A stretch of 64,000 bases of DNA from Lactuca virosa (taxonomy: Eukaryota > Streptophyta > Magnoliopsida > Asterales > Asteraceae): contig CAKMRJ010005634.1 in NCBI GenBank assembly GCA_928212115.1, positions 178,472,234 through 178,536,233 of the forward strand, given 5' to 3'. This document shows positions 12,001 to 24,200 of the stretch, piece after piece. The stretch's first letter is position 1, and each line of letters begins with the position of its first letter. The notes beneath the pieces are model-generated. The model searched no databases, was not told the DNA's origin, and worked only from the letters and a program-made list of their open reading frames with translations. Position numbers and translations under genes: made by a program.

Positions 12001-12655
12001 AATACATTAAGAATTAAAGGCAAACCAGGCTCCCCGAGGTGTATTGTATATTTAATACTACCTGGAGTCTGCATTTTCATTACATTAGCCGGCAGTGACA
12101 CTGCTAGGGTAAAACATTATTTTCCCAATTACTTTACATGAATGAAGTCTAAAACTATATTTTCATACTGATAGTTTCATTGGGAAAACTTTTACATTTA
12201 CAAAGGATAAATCATGCAAACAACCGGGTCTTAGTAGAAGACTACTTTTACTGGAGAACATAGGGTTTTCTAGGGAGCATACTATTTTCAAACATTGAAA
12301 TCAGTTATTATACTACACTGTTGTAAATACTCTTATACAAGCAACGACACTAAATACTTATGAACTCACCAGCTTTATGCTGATACTCGCTTTCAAAATA
12401 ACTTGTATTCTCAGGTCATCAGCAGACATGTACAGACGAAGCTTTTGAGAAGATGGAGCACATACAAGACTCATCTTTTATTTTGATTATACTTTTGGTG
12501 TCTTACAAACTGTACATAACACGCTTGTATTACAACTATTATATTAATGCAATGGATGTTGTTGCTTGTCTTTACTATTATGCATTGTTATGATACTGTA
12601 AATGACGTCCTCTACCCCAGAACGTTTCCGCCGTTCTCGGTTTTGGGGTGTGACA
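9046..12655 (+). mobile_element. Long solo LTR of a gypsy-like family (family F)
   Basis: Begins TGTGACAACCCGAAA, ends GGTTTTGGGGTGTGACA, and has a perfect 5-bp duplication GATAG (9041-9045 and 12656-12660). Removing the nested copia LTR and its duplication leaves about 2.85 kb with no PBS, purine tract or coding region, so this is a solo LTR left by recombination between two LTRs. It holds a perfect 26-bp palindrome centred on CGGCCG (9811-9836), a run of G (about 11117-11128), an AT-rich low-complexity tract (11640-11745) and the palindrome GTATAGATCTATAC (11828-11841). Its last ~50 bases resemble the LTR ends of Gypsy-A and Gypsy-B. ORFs at 11594-12141 are chance frames. Confidence 0.85.
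9971..10728 (+). mobile_element. Solo copia LTR nested in the solo LTR
   Basis: A 758-bp LTR of the Copia-1/Copia-3 family: it begins TGTTGGATAAGG, ends ...AAACCCAACA, and is flanked by CTTAA (9966-9970 and 10729-10733). A TATA box lies at about 10371 (TATATAA) and an intact AAGGTATGT donor-like motif at about 10557. No PBS or internal sequence remains, so the element was reduced to one LTR after insertion. Confidence 0.92.
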
Positions 12656-12660
12656 GATAG

Positions 12661-13499
12661 GTTTTGAAACTTGTAAAATGTAATTGACATTTGATGATTA
12701 AATAAAAGTTGTTGTTTATTTATGAGTAAAGTGTTACTATCTTATGTTAATCGTTTACTATTGTTTCAATTTTGCATGTTTTGACATTCAGAATAATTAT
12801 ATTATTCAAACACTCCACAATCAGTCATACTTTGGAAGTAGGTATTGAATTAAGACTGTCATGAATAGGGTTTGTAGATTGTCTAAGGTGTATTAGACAT
12901 AGCAATGCTTGCTGCAACATTCATGAATGCTCATAAGTTCTGAGTATTGGACTCAACCCACGCTCACTTGTATCACTTCATGGAATTTATCTCGAGTGAT
13001 CGTGGGACGGTAATATCATATAAATCTTCAAACCTAGAGATATGAGTTGTTGACTATGAGTTGGTTATACATTGATTGAACGAAAACGCATTGGTAACTC
13101 GATGTTATAAAACGTGCTTTTGTGCATAATTCAATAAATAGTCAGTACAAGCATATGAGTCGAAGTTTTTTTGTTCCTTTTAGGATTAGAAGCGATATCT
13201 GGGCCCCTCGATGATTTTGTTTTGACCTATGTACCGGGCCTGGTCAGAACCTAATTGATGTGTTCAATTTAGTTCTATGTCAAACAGATCAGAGATCGAG
13301 AAACAAATGTTGGACAATAAGTAACACCATGTTCCATGTATTTGTCCGACTGATATCTTGAGAGCAGATGATTATATGATCACTTATCTTAAATGGTGTA
13401 TCAGCATCATCATCTTAGTTCCAAGAGACTTTGAAAGAGCTACGATTTCTAGTCAGATTCTGAAGTCATATTTGCAACTATAGTTATTAGACTTATCCA
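12661..13499 (+). other. Copia-1 3' non-coding region
   Basis: About 840 bp between the pol stop (displaced by the nested insertion) and the purine tract. Long stretches are kept in Copia-2 (39873-40670) and Copia-3 (58090-58910), including GGGCCCCTCGATGAT and a CTGTCATGAAT block. There is no coding sense. Conservation across three elements that have diverged elsewhere suggests a role in RNA 3' processing or replication, but this is unproven. Confidence 0.7.
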
Positions 13500-13509
13500 A
13501 GTGGGAGAC
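13500..13509 (+). promoter_or_regulatory. Copia-1 polypurine tract
   Basis: AGTGGGAGAC directly before the 3' LTR, the plus-strand primer site. The same sequence precedes the 3' LTRs of Copia-2 and Copia-3. Confidence 0.85.
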
Positions 13510-14288
13510 TGTTGGATATAGTGTCTAAATCCATAACTATATTTGGTATGTACTTGACCCGACCCGGCATGGTCCATTTGGGTTGCATGGTATTGCAATA
13601 CTTGGATAGACTAAAATGAGAGAAAGGACACCTAAGGTCTATTAATATATTATAAATACTAATATATTAATAATATTATTTAATTATTATTGGTCAAAGA
13701 ATTAGTCTTGAATTAATTAAGTGATCAAAATGAGACTAATTAAATATATGGGGTTGATTGTGTACATAATCTATTCTTGTATAGTGCGCTAATGATCCAT
13801 TGTTTGTATGGATTGGGTTAAAACCCATAAGGTGCTCCATGGATAGTTCATGGAGGTTACAAACCCATGGATCATGGAATATGGAAAGCCATGACAATTA
13901 GGGTTTACATGGTGTAACCCTACTTGTGCCACAACTATATAAAGAACCCCATGCAAGCAAAATCGAACTACTACAAGCAAGTAAGAGGGCTAGCCGATTT
14001 TTGAGTATAGTAAACTTCTCTCAAGGTTATTCCAAGTATTGTGGTGTGTGTGAAGCATTTGAGGCATCACATTTGGGGTGCTAGGCTCACAAAAGTCACC
14101 AAGGAATCCAAGCTACTAAAAGGTATGTTATTCTACTTGATTTTTGTATTACAAGTTTCCCATAACATGCTAGTTAGGAAGTAAACCTTGGAAAATAAAA
14201 TTTGCATGTATTTTAGAGAAAACATAGATCCAAGGTTTCTAGGGTTGCATGTACACCATAGGAGTGTTAGAATGCTCAAAACCCAACA
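13510..14288 (+). repeat. Copia-1 3' LTR
   Basis: 779 bp, begins TGTTGGATATAG, ends AAACCCAACA, followed by TSD TATAC. It contains an intact AAAAGGTATGTT donor-like motif (about 14119-14130). Confidence 0.93.
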
Positions 14289-16083
14289 TATACAATGCAT
14301 AGAAACAAATGGATCACAACCTAGCATCATTCTGACATTAACAGTTGACTCCTAGCCTAGCATCGTTACGTTAACGACTCAGAGTATCTTTGACTCGTAG
14401 CCTAGCGACGTTCTGTCATCAACCCTAAAATACGGCATAATAGTTAAATTGTAGCCTAGCACCATTTTGTTAACGACTCAGAGTATCTTTGAATCACAAC
14501 CTAACACCGTTCTGTGATTAACTCTCAAACATAATACACGAAAGCATCATACAAATAAGTAGCGATAAACATAAACAAGACTAATCTAGTCTACAAGTAT
14601 AAGCATACAATAATAGTCCTTACATTCTATAATGCAAGGATATTTACTGTCATACGAAGTATAGTGAGAAACTCACCTGAATTGATAGGTTGAAGAATTG
14701 CAGAATTACTCGTGCACATATAAGAATCCATCTCACAAACCACCTAGATAACAACCAGATCTGAAACCTCAAACTACAACTTGAATTCCTCAAGGTTTGA
14801 CTAAAAGCCAAACTTGTCAAAAAGTTAAATATCAACAGGTCAAGTTCAACGGTCATCAACTCAAAGTCAACAGTCAAGGCAGGCGCGTAGTGAACAACAC
14901 TAGGCATTCCACGCCCATTTCACAACAAAATATTCATAAAAAATCCAGAAGGATGCTGCAGCCTCCAACTGTCGTGTCGTGCCCTAACACTTAATAGGAA
15001 CTTATTATAAGTTGTTAAAATTTTAAGTCATAAGCTTAAAACCTCAGATCTGGATCTTCTACATGACTTAATGGATAAAGTTTCCAACTTTATCCATTTC
15101 CATGGCTTAATCTTTTTCTAAACTCAAACCTAAACTCTAAAAGGACAAAAATCTCATGAATCACTCAAAAGGAATGCATACACACCCATTTTTCCATCTT
15201 TAAATAAGTCTAAAAGCCAACAAAGGCATTCATATGGTTCTGGAGTTCTCCAAACTCTAAGAACACGATGAAAAGTAACCAAATGAGACCAAAATGTCAT
15301 AAAAAAAACTAAATCTAAAGAACTAAACATCAAGGTGGGAACTTTATACTCACAATTGTCCAGAAATGTGATGAAAATATTAGATCCACACTAGAACAAA
15401 GCTTCCTTTCACGAAATAGGACTTTCTTCACCTTCAAGCTTCATAAACAATGACACAAATCTCAAAAACAAGTATGGATGCTAGGGTTTGTTTTGGTCAA
15501 AAATTAACAAACTAATTTCGTAACCAAATTAATGTGTGTGGTGTGATGTTTGAAATAAGATAAGTGAAAGGAAGATGCTTAAGATCTTCAAATATGTTGA
15601 ATATCTTGGTCGTGCCCAAGATCGTGGGTAGAAAATAGTTACATTTACATAATTGTTTAATAAAAATGTGTTACTTTGTAATGAAGTTAAATGTATTTTG
15701 GACAAATATAGTGTTAAAGTGATTTAACAAGTGAATTTGTATAATAAAGCTTAAGATACTAAAAACGGTTCCAAGATACCACAAAGTATCTTAATAATTT
15801 CGATAATGAAAAGAGGTTAACAATCAAGAAAATAATGAAATAATTGGATATCAATCAAACAATAATAGGTAAATTAAAATAATTGTAAGAACACAAAGAA
15901 TTACGAGGAAAGCCCTTAACTTGTTGGATCTTTGTCATAAAACCTCAGGAGGTGATAAAATCACATGCCTTAGAACTTAAATTAAATCGAAATAAAATTA
16001 AAGGTGCTAGCTGATCTTAGAAATGATGTAAAAGAGCTCAAATGTCGAGAGAATCAGATAGAAAAAGGCAGTCAGAAATTTTG
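14289..16083 (-). repeat. Gypsy LTR, continuation after Copia-1, and AT-rich DNA
   Basis: Resumes the LTR interrupted at 2719. Five imperfect copies of a CCTAGC(A/G)NCGTT core start at 14320, 14355, 14401, 14455 and 14500. Near 15075-15110 it shares an 'ATGGATAAAGTTTCCAACTT' stretch with the neighbouring LTR (about 16953), in the same orientation, so the two are related copies. Where this copy ends on the right is unclear. 15600-16083 is AT-rich with nothing else recognisable. Confidence 0.45.
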
Positions 16084-18225
16084 TGTAACATACTGATTTT
16101 TTCCACAAAATTTTAATTTGTATTTTGGAAAAAACCTCAAGTATCACAAAATCCAAATCAAGAAAAATCCCAGGTATATCAATACATTCATCCCAAATCA
16201 GATTATCAAAATGCAAAAATCATAAAATCTGCAAGCCGAAGTGTACAGTCAAGCCTTCGCCTTTCCTTGATCATCCGAAGTACCCGAAACACATTTAATC
16301 CATAAATGTAAGGATAAATCTTAGTGAGTCCTTCCCAAATTTTCCATATAGTATAGCATAAGAATTTATTATGGGTTATCAGAAACCCTGGGGATTATCA
16401 TTAGTTCCAGTGAGGTAACAGCACTCCCTGTGGATTAACAACATGTTTTAGGGGTTATCAACAACCCCGTGGATTTTTAGCAATGTAAAAGTTATCAACA
16501 ATTCAATTCAATTCACATATAACAATAATCAGTAATTAAGACCCAGTTGGTCACATACATAAATACCACATATGCACAGATAAAGAGAAGACTCAACTTG
16601 CGATAGCAGCTAGAAATACGATAAAGCTCACACACATAGGATAGACAGGAGTAACAATACACCTAACAGCAGCAAATAATACCCTCTTAGTTTATCCCCC
16701 TTAAAACCCTATTTTGACCCAAACGTCAACAATAGTCAAAGTCAATGGTCAACCTTACTACGCCTTGCGTACATGCCGCTCTACACATGGTGTAAAACTT
16801 AAGTGGTTACGGGACGAAAACAAGATATGCCCAGAGTAGCAAGAGTTATGCCCTGCGTAATGGTCTAAATGCCAAAAAAAAAAATTTAAGCTCTTAATAC
16901 ATAAAGTTATCTCCTCAAATTTCCATATATAAACCAAAGGGGCGACATAATGGACAAAGTTTCCGACTTTATCCATTTGCATGCCATAAATGAGTAATAA
17001 ACCAAACCCTAAGTCCATGAGGTGAAATAATGCTCAAGATCTCATGCATGGGGTAGATGGGTGTGATCAAGCTCTCAACTTTATGATTCAACAACCCCAA
17101 AAACCGCAGGAAATGGTATTCAAGTGGTCTGGAGTAGATCATACTCACAAGAACCAAAGTTATGGGAAAAAACATACAAAATGCATAAATAACTAGATCT
17201 AACATAAGAGATAGCCAAGATGGGAACTTTATACCTCCTGGAGGTGGAAAAGAAGATGAATGATCTGGATCTACAAGGATTGGAGCACCTAGATGCTTCT
17301 CTAAAGGTCTTCTTCTTTAAAGGTGCACACAAAAACACTTTAAAACATCAAAGTTCTGACAAAACTGGTTAGGGTTTCATGGGGATTGGATGGGAGGATG
17401 GAGGTTGGGTATGGAGAGGACCTTAAGAAGGTTAGAGCCTTGAAATAGGCTCACAGCCCCAAAAATTATGGTTTTTGATTATGAACACTACGTGTTGCAT
17501 AGCTGGACTTACGCCCAACGTAAGTCAATAAATGCCTGCAAGAAGTCTTTCTCCTAGGCTGAGCATAGGAAGCCATCCTACGCCTCGTGTAGGACTTAAA
17601 AAAAACTTAATGCCAAAATTATCCAAGGAAAATCATACCTATGGGTCTGAGTGTTATAGTATGTGTGAATGTCGATTATCTAGTCTTTATATATACAACC
17701 GTAATAACTAAAATTATGATATTCTTGGGATTCTCCTTAATCTTCGTATGACCTGACTTTTTTGAAGGTCTTCAATGCTCATGAGGCATTAACCATAAGT
17801 GTTTTGACTTGGTATGTTCCTTTCTTGTCATGCTCCAAGTTCCTAAACAAGATATCATAAGAAATACGATGGATGTCCAAGATAGTTGATTAAATTCAAG
17901 ATCTTGGGCTTGCCTATGATGTTAGTTCAAATTTAAGATATGGAAATAGTGAGTTGAAAATTCTACCCACAACTGGGTTTTGTAAGAGGAACATTCTTTG
18001 GAAGGTCCTACCAAATGAGACAAATCTAGAGATAACCTTTAAATAGGGCCTAGAGCCTGAAAATTAGGGTTTCACTTTCCAGCTGAGGCGCGATGTGCAC
18101 CCTCTCAAGCGCTTCGCGTCTTGCCCCGTGTCCAAGACACCATGACTAACCAATGTTATGTCGCACTCCGGTCCAAAATTAAATACTTGAATAAAGAAAA
18201 TACAAACTCAGAATCGGGCATTACA
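16084..18225 (-). mobile_element. Second, related gypsy LTR (probable solo)
   Basis: On the minus strand it starts TGTAATGCCCGATTC at 18225 and may end at ...ATGTTACA at 16084. The start resembles the plus-strand LTR at 26167 (TGTAACACCCGATTC). Shared motifs with 14289-15600 lie in the same order. A short repeat with GGGTTATCA and ACCCC cores occupies about 16372-16480, and TACGC/GCGTA motifs recur. I found no matching 5-bp duplication (TTTTG against TGACT), so the boundaries, mainly the left one, are tentative. Confidence 0.45.
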
Positions 18226-19034
18226 TGACTCGCTTCTTTCAAGGGTCTAAATTTTAACATCTTGCTAATTCATCATTAATCTGTCTCTAATATGTGGCCA
18301 ATCTGTTTCTAATCCATCGCTTATCCGTCAGTAGTTCCTTATAGATAGTCACAATCTTTCTCTATCCATCACTAATCCTAAATTTTAGAGGCTCGTTTTA
18401 TTTTTTCACACGTTCCTTCAAAATCAACAAACCAACCCATGTAGGAAAAGAAATTGATTATATCATATGGGAGCTGATAACTTAACTATTTGTTTTCTAT
18501 ACATCCACAAAATTTTAGAAAAAATGACGGTTGTGTCTGCTCATTTATATTTAGAATATAATTAATTATTCAAAGGATCTAACAGATGTTATATACAGAT
18601 TTAAATACACACAATTGTTATACGTTTATAAATTTTTTTCCCTCTTCCATTAACGACATCGATGTGTACACAGATGTCAATCTTATCAATCTTTTCCTTC
18701 CATGTTTTCGATAGTCCTTATTCCATCGTACTCAAGAAACCCTTCTTCGCCTAATAAAATACACAAGTATCACAGAAAATTCTAGAAATCACCATCTCTA
18801 GTCTACTGCATTCCAGGATGAAGCTCACCCTAAAACGACCTCTTACCACCGCCCATTCGTCGTTTTCAAGAAACCCTCCCATCTCATCCAATAGAAAGCA
18901 CTAGATTGGAAGATTTACTCGTCATTGGCGATGAAATCTCAAATAACTCTTGAACCAGTCAAAGCTTGAACTCTTCTACAAATCAAATTTGAAAACCTTT
19001 AAATAACGGCCATTGAATAGCAATTCAAATTTTG
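18226..19034. other. Unassigned AT-rich non-coding DNA
   Basis: No open frame or TE motif seen. It includes repeated 'TCTAATCC/ATCTGT' short words at 18270-18380 and leads into the minisatellite. Confidence 0.4.
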
Positions 19035-19925
19035 AAAGATGGTTTTGATTTTGGTACATACCGATAGTTTTCTTGAAGACGATATTTTCGATTTTGATGG
19101 CGGTTTTCAATTACACAATTGGTTTTCTTGAAATGGTTGTCGATTTTGTAGGTGGTGGCATTGGGAGCGGTTTTCGGCGAGCTATGGGGATGGTTTTGAT
19201 TTTTGTACCTACCAGTGGTTTTCTTGAAGATGACATTGTGGATTTTGATGGTGATATGAAAATGGTTTTACAAGGTAATTTTGGTACTTACATAGGTGGT
19301 TTTCTTGAAATGGTTGTCGATTTTGTATGTGGTAGCATTAGGAGCAATTTCTGGCGAGCTGTGGGGATGGTTTTGATTTTCGTACCTACCGGCGGTTTTC
19401 TTGAAGATGACATTGTCGATTTTGATGGTGGTTTTCAAATGGTTTTGCAAGGTAATTTTGGTACTTACACATATGGTTTTCTTGAAATGGTTGTCAATTT
19501 TTTAGGTGGTGGCATGGCATTGGGAGCGGTTTCAGGCGAGCTATGGGGATGGTTTTGATTTTGGTACCTACCGGTGGTTTTCTTGAAGATGACATTGTCG
19601 ATTTTGATGGTGGTTTTGAAATGGTTTTGCAAGTTAGTTTTGATACTTAAACATGTGGTTTTCTTGAAATGTTTGTCGACTTTGTAGGTGGTGCAGTTTC
19701 CAACAAGTTGTGGGGGTGGTTTTGATTTTGGTACCTATCGGTGGGTTTCTTGAAGATGACATTGTCGATTTTGATGGTGGTTTTGAAATGGTTTTGCAAG
19801 TTATTTTGGTACTTACACAGGTGGTTTTCTTGAAATGCTTGTCGATTTTGTAGGTAGTGACATTGGGAGTGGTTTATGTCGAGTTGTGGGTTGTAGGTCT
19901 CCGGCGAGGTGTGTGTTGAAGGTCT
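19035..19925 (+). repeat. Minisatellite, five units of about 150-182 bp
   Basis: The word TCTTGAAGA(C/T)GA recurs at 19071, 19222, 19399, 19581 and 19748, giving spacings of 151, 177, 182 and 167. Each unit also holds a second, shorter GGTTTTCTTGAAATG sub-copy, a GTCGATTTTG word and TACCTACCGG. Because 177 is a multiple of three, a 161-codon frame (19073-19558) runs through three units and reads a repeated ~59-residue pattern (GFLEDDIVDFDG...). Later units differ in length and break the frame, so I treat it as a non-coding tandem repeat. Confidence 0.8.
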
Positions 19926-20769
19926 GTGGTGTGGAAATCCAAGAAAGGTGAGAGAAAGAGAGGGTATCAGAGGAAGGGGGAAGACTATCAGATAAAGGGG
20001 ATTAATTACTCTTTTATATATTATCTTTTAAATATAATAAGACGTATAGTAGTCAATTTCATTCAAAAGTATGTGGATGTGTCAAAATTCAAAAATAACA
20101 TTTGAAATATCGCTCCCCATATCGAACGAGTTTTGTTCACCGGTATGGTATTCTTTTAAAAGGATTTACCAAACCATTGTACTTTTCAAAATAATTACCA
20201 AAAGATAGCCAAGCTATTTTTGGTGCGATCGATTATAATTTTTTAAGCACTTTTAATAACTTTTTCAATTTTACCGCTCTACCACCACCATTATTTCCGT
20301 CCAACATAATTTTTCGTCCAAAACTATTATTTCGACAATAATTTTCTTTCGCCTTACCTTAGTCAAAAAAGAAAATATATATTTAAGAAAAATGAAACTC
20401 TAAACAAAATTTTTTTAACTATATTCATGCAACACCACATTCTATACATATATATCAAAAACCTTAAGAATTACCTAAGCTTTGATGGAAAAGACATTAA
20501 TGATGCCTTGCAACTTTTAAAACGATATTTTTTTTCATTAATAACCTAACACTAGACTGGTATTCTCCATTTCAGCTATCAACTTCTCTGAGATTGTAAC
20601 AAATTACGAAGAGAAGAGAGATGCATATATTGTTAATATGCAGAACCCATTAAAGAGAAGTGGTCGAGCATGCAAATAGAAGGTATAAGTATTGAATTTA
20701 TCATTGCATCAAAACAAAATAGTGATGGAGAGGATCTCCTGATACTAAACACCAATCCTTCATATCTGA
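19926..20769. other. Unassigned AT-rich non-coding DNA
   Basis: Between the minisatellite and the protease relic I see only AT-rich sequence with T- and A-runs. The 88-codon frame at 20780-21046 overlaps the next features and is not a gene. Confidence 0.4.
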
Positions 20770-20957
20770 CCTTCATGAAATGGATTCTTCTATCTTACAA
20801 TTAAATCTCTGGAAAGTTCTCGCCATCATTACCTTCCTTATTCACTATTTGACGTTATGTTCCATCATCAAGAAACCATTTCCCCACTACATTCTCAATC
20901 ATCTTTCATATAATCTGTCACGTATGATGTACCTAACTTCAAGAACCCGCATGGCCC
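20770..20957 (-). pseudogene. Papain-like cysteine protease relic, C-terminal part
   Basis: On the minus strand, in shifting frames, the sequence recalls the end of a C1A (papain family) protease. LGTSYVTDYMK lines up with the segment around the catalytic Asn (typically ..GTDYWIVKNSWG..). NVVGKWFLDDG then NKEG lines up with the region after it. The key Asn-Ser-Trp is not preserved and stops occur, so it is a dead copy. It joins the other part at 25713-25985 once Copia-D is removed: the host sequence at the junction carries the 5-bp duplication. The exact left end is uncertain. This is the only sign of a host gene in the window. Confidence 0.5.
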
Positions 20958-21172
20958 TATTAGAGTATAAAAGTCAACAAGAATGTTTACTTTCCTTTTC
21001 TGTTTCAGATGTAATACGTCGTCATTTTATTCAGATAGTCTGTTAGTTTGTTAGAAGATATTTTTGATTTCTGTTATATATATTGCATCTGTAACATTAT
21101 GAATGATTAACGAAAATCATTTCAATCAAAATCCTTTCTTCTTCAAATTCTTTCTTTCATTCTCTTTCAACA
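20958..21172 (+). repeat. Copia-D 5' LTR
   Basis: 215 bp, ends ...CTTTCAACA before the PBS. A TATA box (TATAAAA) lies only about 8 bp from the left end, so U3 is extremely short. Confidence 0.9.
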
Positions 21173-21184
21173 TGGTATCAGAGC
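21173..21184 (+). promoter_or_regulatory. Copia-D primer-binding site
   Basis: TGGTATCAGAGC immediately after the 5' LTR, complementary to initiator-Met tRNA. Confidence 0.9.
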
Positions 21185-21240
21185 ACGAGTTCTGATCAAT
21201 TTCTTCCTTTTTCATCTCCAATTTTTTTCAATTCATCATC

Positions 21241-24200
21241 ATGTCTGAAGGAAATACTTCATCAAATTCCACATTTGAAGTTTCTATCTCTTATTTCCTT
21301 GGATCGTCCGATAATCCGAGTATGATTCTTGTATCAAAGGTATTCGATGGAACTGGATTCGCTACTTGGAAACGATCGACGACACTTGCTCTTACTGCTA
21401 AGAACAAATTCTGTTTTGTTTCGCTATCATCTCCTGGAGCGAATTCACCTTTGATTTCAAACTGGGATCGTGTCAATTCTATAGTCATTTCTTGGATCTT
21501 GAACTCATTGAATAAGGATATTGTTGAAAGTGTCCTTTTCTTTCAAACAGCAAAAGAAATATGGACGGAATTGAATCAAAGGTATGCACAATCAAATGGA
21601 GCAATGATATATCATATTAAAAAACAATTGTATTCTACGAGTCAAGGATCTGAAGATTTTTCAACATATTTCACCAAGATGAAACGTGTTTGGGATGAAT
21701 TAAGGATGATTCAAGAAATTCCTACATGTACTTGCAATTCTGCTGCTATTCTTAACAAATTCATGGAAGATCAACGTTTAATTCAGTTACTCATGGGATT
21801 AAACGATTCGTATAAAGCTATAAGAGGACAGATCCTGATGATGAGTCCTCTTCCTACTATTTCCACTGTTCACTCTATCTTGATTCATGAAGAACGACAG
21901 AGAGACATTTCATCTACACCTAACTTTGACACAGAGTCTATGGCAATGCATGTTAACACTGGATCTAAGAAGAATCTGAATTGTTCACACTGCAAGAAGA
22001 GTGGACACATCAAATCTCAAAGCTACAGACTCCATGGATTTCCAGCAAACTTCAAGTTCACGAAAACAAAGAAAATAGAGTCAATGGTTCACAATGTTAT
22101 CTCTACAGATGATCCACAAACAATTTCACAAGAACAATACAAACAATTGATGGACCTTCTTATCAACAAAGGCACTTCTCAAATCAATTATGTTATCACT
22201 AATGGCTCAATGGATACAGCAGGTAATCCTATTGATAGTTCAGGAAATCATGTCTCTTATATATTCAATGTTGATATTGACTCTAATGGGACAAAATCCA
22301 AATGGATAATCGACTCAGGAGCTACTGATCACATTTGTTCCGATATGTCATTATTCTCTTCCTTGAGAAGTCTTTCACATGTTCATTCATTTCTCTTCCT
22401 AATGGACATTTTCTTCAGATACAAAAATGGGAGAAGTCTTTATTCATAACACAATCAAACTTTCTGATGTCCTTTATGTTCCTGAGTTTAGACAAAATCT
22501 CATTTCTATTGCCAAAATCACATCTCAGTTAAAGGTATGGATTATCTTTACTGATGAATTTTGTGCAATGCATGCCCCTTTGTCGAAGAGTAGTTTTATC
22601 ATTGGCAAAAGGATAAACAATCTCTACTTACAACGACATAAGTGTTTGAACATTCCTGCATTTGCAAGCGCTCTTTCATTCCTTTTTCTTCATGTAATTC
22701 TGCAAATAAATGTAATATATCTAATCTTTGGCATTATAGATTAGGACATTTACCATTTGATAAAATGAAATCGATGTCATTGACTTCCAAAGATTTTCTA
22801 ACGATTTGTTCAAATCTTGTAAAATTTGTTATCAAGCAAGACAACATAAATTGTCTTTTTCATTGAGTGAAACAAATTCCAAACAGTCTTTTGATCTTGT
22901 TCATATGGAAATTTGGGGTCCATATAAAGAATCCACACATAATGGTTTCAAGTACTTTTTGACCATTGTTGATGATCACAATAGATGCACTTGGATTCAT
23001 CTACTTAAACATAAGAGTAATGCTTTCACTCTTATTCAAGCTTTTGTTAAAAATGTTCAAACTCAGTTTCATGTCACTATTAAGATCATTCGTACTGATA
23101 ATGCTTTTGAACTCGGTTCTAGCAATGAAGGTGTTCAATTCTTTCAATCCTTAGGAATCATTCATCAAAAATCTTGTCCTTACACACCCCAACAAAATGG
23201 GATTGTAGAAAGGAAACATAAACACTTATTAGAAGTGTCTAGAGCTTTATTCTTCCAATCTAGACTTGGGAAATGTTATTGGGGAGAATGTGTTTTAACC
23301 GCTGCTCATTTAATCAACAGATTTCCTTCAAAACTTCTGGATAATAAAAGTCCTTATGAGGTTTTATTCAAAAAGAAACCAAATTTGGATAATTTGAAAT
23401 CTTTTGGATGCCTATATTTCACTTCTACTCTACATGTGAACAGAGATAAATTCATGCCTAGATCCAAACCTTGCATTTTTGATTGGATACCCTTTTGGTC
23501 AAAAATGTTATAAAGTGCTTGATCTCAACACAAGAGATATCATTATTTCAAGGGATATTAAAGTTGTTGAAAACATTTTTCCTCTTCATAATCTTGTTTC
23601 TCACAAGATTCATGAATCCATTGATCCACATTTTCCGAATATCGTTGATGATATTGATGATCAACCTTTGCTCAATAATGATCAAATTTCAAACAATGGG
23701 GATGTTACTTCTTCTGCTGTGAACAATGAAGACCATAATGTTCATGACAATCATGTTCTAGATGTCCCTGTTAGAAGATCCACCACAACTGTTATTCCCT
23801 CAACTCGTTTGCAAGATTATATTTGTTACAATGTAATCAATCATAATGAAGACTTTACTGATTGTTGTCATACAATAACCAACATCTTCATCAATGATTC
23901 TGTTCAAATCTCACATTTCTCAAATAATGTTTCAATTCTCGATCATGTCACTCCCAAAATTGTTGAGCCATTATTCTACAATCAAGCAAAAGGAGGTCCT
24001 ATGTGGGAAGAAGCAATGAAAAAGGAATTTGAGGCATTAAATGCTAACAAAACTTGGGAAATTGTCAAGCTTCCTAAAGTCAAAATACCAATTGCTTGAA
24101 AATGGATTTACAAGGTGAAATATAAAGTTGATGGGTCAATAGAAAGGTATAAAGCCACACTTGTGGCTAAGAGCTTTACTCAAAAAGGAGTTGATTATAA

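Larger units (their letters stand above)
2720..14288 (+). mobile_element. Copia-1, full-length copia retrotransposon with nested insertions
   Basis: A Ty1/copia element with both LTRs (778 and 779 bp), PBS, ~1.5-kb leader, gag-pol, 3' non-coding region and purine tract. It is flanked by a perfect 5-bp duplication, TATAC (2715-2719 and 14289-14293). By eye the LTRs differ by roughly 5%, so it is older than Copia-3. Without the nested 3.6-kb insertion at 9046-12655 it would be about 8 kb. Its coding region has several stops and one clear frameshift, so it is inactive. LTR, leader and protein all place it in one family with Copia-2. Confidence 0.95.

Noticed and set aside
11594..12141. Three overlapping frames of 71-79 codons as genes
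   Set aside because: They lie in a solo LTR, in low-complexity AT-rich sequence, without domain signal.
19073..19558. 161-codon open frame as a repeat protein gene
   Set aside because: It is the minisatellite read in one frame. Units of other lengths break the frame, and there is no promoter or homology signal I can see.
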